Below the pieces are notes generated by a model, which worked only from the letters and a program-made list of their open reading frames with translations, was not told the DNA's origin and made no database searches. Shown here piece by piece: positions 14,266-15,903 of a DNA stretch of 15,903 bases (within the stretch, counting starts at the first letter, position 1; each line of letters starts with the position of its first letter). The DNA is from Paraglaciecola arctica. Lineage in GTDB: Bacteria > Pseudomonadota > Gammaproteobacteria > Enterobacterales > Alteromonadaceae. Position numbers and translations under genes: made by a program. The stretch is taken from assembly GCA_003232445.1 (NCBI GenBank), contig QIJM01000567.1:1-15903 (forward strand), in the 5' to 3' direction.

Positions 14266-15003
14266 TTAGTCTTTGTTCTTAATGGTTTTCTCAACCGATG
14301 CCAAAATACCACGCAATATATTCAGCTCTGGGGTTTCGGGCCGAGCACGATTATACAAGCGGCGTAATTTAGCCATAACCATACCGGGATGTTTGGCAAT
14401 GATGAAATTCGTTTTGATAAGGGTTTGTTCCAAATGACTATAAAAACCTTCTAGATCCTCAGCCAATGGATATTCTGTACCTTCAGGATGATTCTCTGGG
14501 TATTGGCCACGAGATAAATTTAAATAGGCCATACGCACTTCATAACACAAAGTTTGTACTGCAGCGGCTAGGTTTAAAGAGCTATAGTCAGGATTGGCCG
14601 GTATACACACATGAAAATGGCATTGCTGCAGTTCGTCATTACTTAATCCATTATTTTCACGCCCGAACACCAAAGCGACTGGGTACTTAGATACCTCACT
14701 GATCATCTTTTCACCACATCCTCTTGGCTCTAACATCGGCCACGATAAAGTACGAGAGCGAGCACTGGTACCAACAACTAAGCCACAATCAGCCACTGCT
14801 TCGGCCAGCGTATCCACAGTTTTTGCATTAGCCAACACGTCCCCCGCACCTGCTGCTAAAGCACTAGACTTACCATCTGGCGCAGAGACAGGATCAACCA
14901 AAATCAACTGGCTTAAGCCCATGGTTTTCATCGCCCTAGCCGCCGAGCCAATGTTGCCTGTGTGAGAAGTATTAACTAACACTATGCGAATATTTTCTAA
15001 CAT
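14266..15003 (-). CDS. trmJ: tRNA (cytidine/uridine-2'-O-)-methyltransferase TrmJ
   Basis: SPOUT-fold enzyme that 2'-O-methylates nucleotide 32 in the anticodon loop of several tRNAs using S-adenosylmethionine. The 245-residue protein (E. coli 246) begins MLENIRIVLVNTSHTGNIGSAARAMKTMGL. It has the SPOUT knot motifs LVVGTSARSRTLSWPML, ALVFGRENNGLSNDEL and IPANPDYSSLNLAAAVQ, and the C-terminal helical domain with the conserved RARPETPELNILRGILAS. It lies upstream of cysE with a 23-bp gap and directly divergent from suhB, the usual arrangement in many gammaproteobacteria. Its ATG start lacks a strong ribosome binding site. Confidence 0.97.
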   Translation of the reverse strand: MLENIRIVLVNTSHTGNIGSAARAMKTMGLSQLILVDPVSAPDGKSSALAAGAGDVLANAKTVDTLAEAVADCGLVVGTSARSRTLSWPMLEPRGCGEKMISEVSKYPVALVFGRENNGLSNDELQQCHFHVCIPANPDYSSLNLAAAVQTLCYEVRMAYLNLSRGQYPENHPEGTEYPLAEDLEGFYSHLEQTLIKTNFIIAKHPGMVMAKLRRLYNRARPETPELNILRGILASVEKTIKNKD

Positions 15004-15047
15004 GATGAATGGTATCTTTTGTTTAGCTAGCCAATTTTAGGGCGCGG

Positions 15048-15056
15048 ATAATAGCA
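15048..15056 (-). promoter_or_regulatory. Candidate extended -10 promoter of trmJ-cysE
   Basis: TGCTATTAT on the minus strand (15048-15056) is an extended -10 element, followed by GC-rich CCGCGCCC and about 45 bp from the trmJ start. A weak TTTTGA lies 18 bp upstream. No competing box is seen nearer to trmJ. Confidence 0.45.
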
Positions 15057-15089
15057 TATACCCATACCACCTCAAAATGACGTTTTAGC
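15057..15089. repeat. Possible diverged intergenic repeat, copy B
   Basis: Starts TATACCCA and aligns with 1307-1340 at about 26 of 34 positions. Beyond it, GACGTTTT (15079-15086) and AAAACGTC (15120-15127) form an 8-bp inverted repeat with a 33-bp gap, which suggests a small palindromic intergenic element. Support is modest. Confidence 0.3.
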
Positions 15090-15143
15090 ATAAATATGAA
15101 ATGGATAGCGTAATAAGACAAAACGTCGCTCAAAACATTCTGA

Positions 15144-15171
15144 TTGCTTAATTTACCTACTTTGGTACACT
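15144..15171 (+). promoter_or_regulatory. Candidate suhB promoter
   Basis: TTGCTT (15144-15149) and TACACT (15166-15171) are 16 bp apart, the latter preceded by TGG as an extended -10 and followed by TCGCGGCG. It would give a leader of about 75 nt that contains the hairpin and the boxA-like element described below. Confidence 0.5.
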
Positions 15172-15189
15172 TCGCGGCGATTTTTTGTT

Positions 15190-15215
15190 CAGCAAATTAC
15201 AAATATTATTTGCTG
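15190..15215 (+). other. Hairpin in the suhB leader
   Basis: CAGCAAAT (15190-15197) and ATTTGCTG (15208-15215) form a perfect 8-bp stem around a 10-nt loop, 12 nt before the boxA-like element. The order hairpin then boxA recalls the boxB-boxA layout of antitermination sites, but the stem may have another role. Confidence 0.45.
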
Positions 15216-15227
15216 GGCTATATCTAA

Positions 15228-15242
15228 TGCTCTTTTAAAATT
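15228..15242 (+). promoter_or_regulatory. boxA-like Nus-factor site in the suhB leader
   Basis: TGCTCTTTTAAAATT matches the ribosomal RNA boxA (TGCTCTTTAACAATT) at 13 of 15 positions and directly precedes the GGTGG ribosome binding site of suhB (15243-15247). In E. coli and Salmonella the NusB-NusE-SuhB complex acts on a boxA in this leader to repress suhB. I infer the same feedback here. Confidence 0.7.
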
Positions 15243-15253
15243 GGTGGTTAACT

Positions 15254-15903
15254 ATGCATCCTATGCTAAATATAGCGATCCGTGCTGCGCGGACGGCGGG
15301 CAACATTATTGCTAAAGGGTTTGAAAATCAAACCGACTTGCAAATTGAAGCAAAAGGCGACAACGATTACGTTACACGTATCGATAAAGAAGCCGAACAA
15401 GCGATTATTCACAAAATTAAACAGTCTTATCCTGAACACAGTTTTGTGGGTGAAGAAGGCGGCGTAGTTGAAGGTGACGACGATTTTAAATGGATAATCG
15501 ATCCATTAGATGGCACCACTAATTTTATCAAAGGCATCCCTCATTTTGCCGTATCTATTGCCCTTATGCATAAAGGCCGCTTAGACCAAGGCGTAGTATT
15601 TGATCCGATACGTGGCGAACTATTCACAGCAAGCAGAGGCGCAAGTGCGCAGCTTAATGGTTTTCGTATTCGCGCCAGCAAAGCCAAAGAATTAAGCCAA
15701 ACTATCCTAGCCACCTCTTTTCCTTTTAAAAACAAAGTCAGTTTGCCTCAGTATCAAGAAGGTTTTAATAAAATCTTTATGCAAGCTGGGGATATACGTC
15801 GCAGTGGTTCTGCGGCATTAGATTTGGCCTACGTTGCAGCAGGCCGTTACGACGGTTACTGGGAACGTGGGATCAAACCTTGGGATATCGCAGCGGGTGA
15901 ATT
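15254..15903 (+). CDS. suhB: SuhB inositol monophosphatase family protein, first 216 residues (cut by window edge)
   Basis: Has inositol-1-phosphatase activity in the family, but its main known role in enterobacteria is as a component of the Nus antitermination complex on ribosomal RNA operons. The start MHPMLNIAIRAARTAGN is almost identical to that of E. coli SuhB. Metal and substrate residues are present: Glu67 (VGEEGG), Asp84 and Asp87 (IIDPLDGTTNFI), GSAALDLAYVAAGR (185-198), and WD at 210-211. The frame is open to the window end, leaving about 50 residues unseen. It is divergent from trmJ with a 250-bp spacer that holds both promoters and a boxA-like element. Confidence 0.97.
   Translation, partial: MHPMLNIAIRAARTAGNIIAKGFENQTDLQIEAKGDNDYVTRIDKEAEQAIIHKIKQSYPEHSFVGEEGGVVEGDDDFKWIIDPLDGTTNFIKGIPHFAVSIALMHKGRLDQGVVFDPIRGELFTASRGASAQLNGFRIRASKAKELSQTILATSFPFKNKVSLPQYQEGFNKIFMQAGDIRRSGSAALDLAYVAAGRYDGYWERGIKPWDIAAGE

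Noticed and set aside
15219..15224. TATATC as the -10 of the suhB promoter
   Set aside because: Transcription would begin inside the boxA-like element and the -35 would be poor; the pair at 15144-15171 fits better.
1..15903. Search for a new defence, mobile or secretion system, CRISPR array, tRNA or rRNA
   Set aside because: All large frames belong to well-known core families, and no array of spaced repeats, transposase, integrase or structural RNA gene was visible.

Overview
The window looks like core chromosome of a marine gammaproteobacterium of the Alteromonadales, probably Alteromonadaceae (Paraglaciecola/Glaciecola/Alteromonas-like). This is inferred from moderately AT-rich DNA, proteins close to but clearly distinct from their E. 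coli counterparts, and gene order. I see no phage, insertion sequence, CRISPR array, tRNA or rRNA gene, and no gene cluster of unknown function.

Left part (1-3512): a minus-strand translation block, read right to left as rpsB - tsf - pyrH - frr. frr runs off the left edge and starts with GTG. rpsB has a strong promoter with a GC-rich discriminator and a leader of about 175 nt. A hairpin with a T-run lies between rpsB and tsf, and a clear terminator follows tsf. Divergently, on the plus strand, come map (methionine aminopeptidase, TTG start) and glnD (PII uridylyltransferase). A 13-bp inverted repeat lies just before glnD.

Middle (7040-7890): yebG on the minus strand sits under an excellent LexA (SOS) box. 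Behind it is about 500 bp without an intact gene. This stretch holds a 12-codon relic of a glutathione S-transferase gene and, at its far end, the terminator of the isc operon. A 24-bp sequence in the 3' end of fdx is repeated exactly upstream of rpsB, and it forms part of an unusual ferredoxin C-terminus. iscX, which often follows fdx, is absent.

Right part (7888-15003): minus strand, read right to left as trmJ - cysE - iscR - iscS - iscU - iscA - hscB - hscA - fdx. IscR represses its own operon when it carries [2Fe-2S]; two abutting type-1 IscR sites precede iscR. IscS takes sulfur from cysteine, IscU is the scaffold, IscA is an A-type carrier, HscB/HscA release clusters from IscU, and Fdx supplies electrons. 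CysE makes O-acetylserine for cysteine synthesis, so its place next to the sulfur-using isc genes makes metabolic sense. TrmJ methylates tRNA position 32.

Right edge (15004-15903): suhB starts on the plus strand and is cut by the window end. Its leader carries a boxA-like element directly before the ribosome binding site, matching the Nus-factor/SuhB autoregulation known in enterobacteria.

Most of the window is ordinary core genome. The points worth a second look are regulatory or degenerative: the suhB boxA, the fdx tail with its repeat, the gst relic, the rpsB-tsf attenuator, the glnD leader and the tandem IscR sites.
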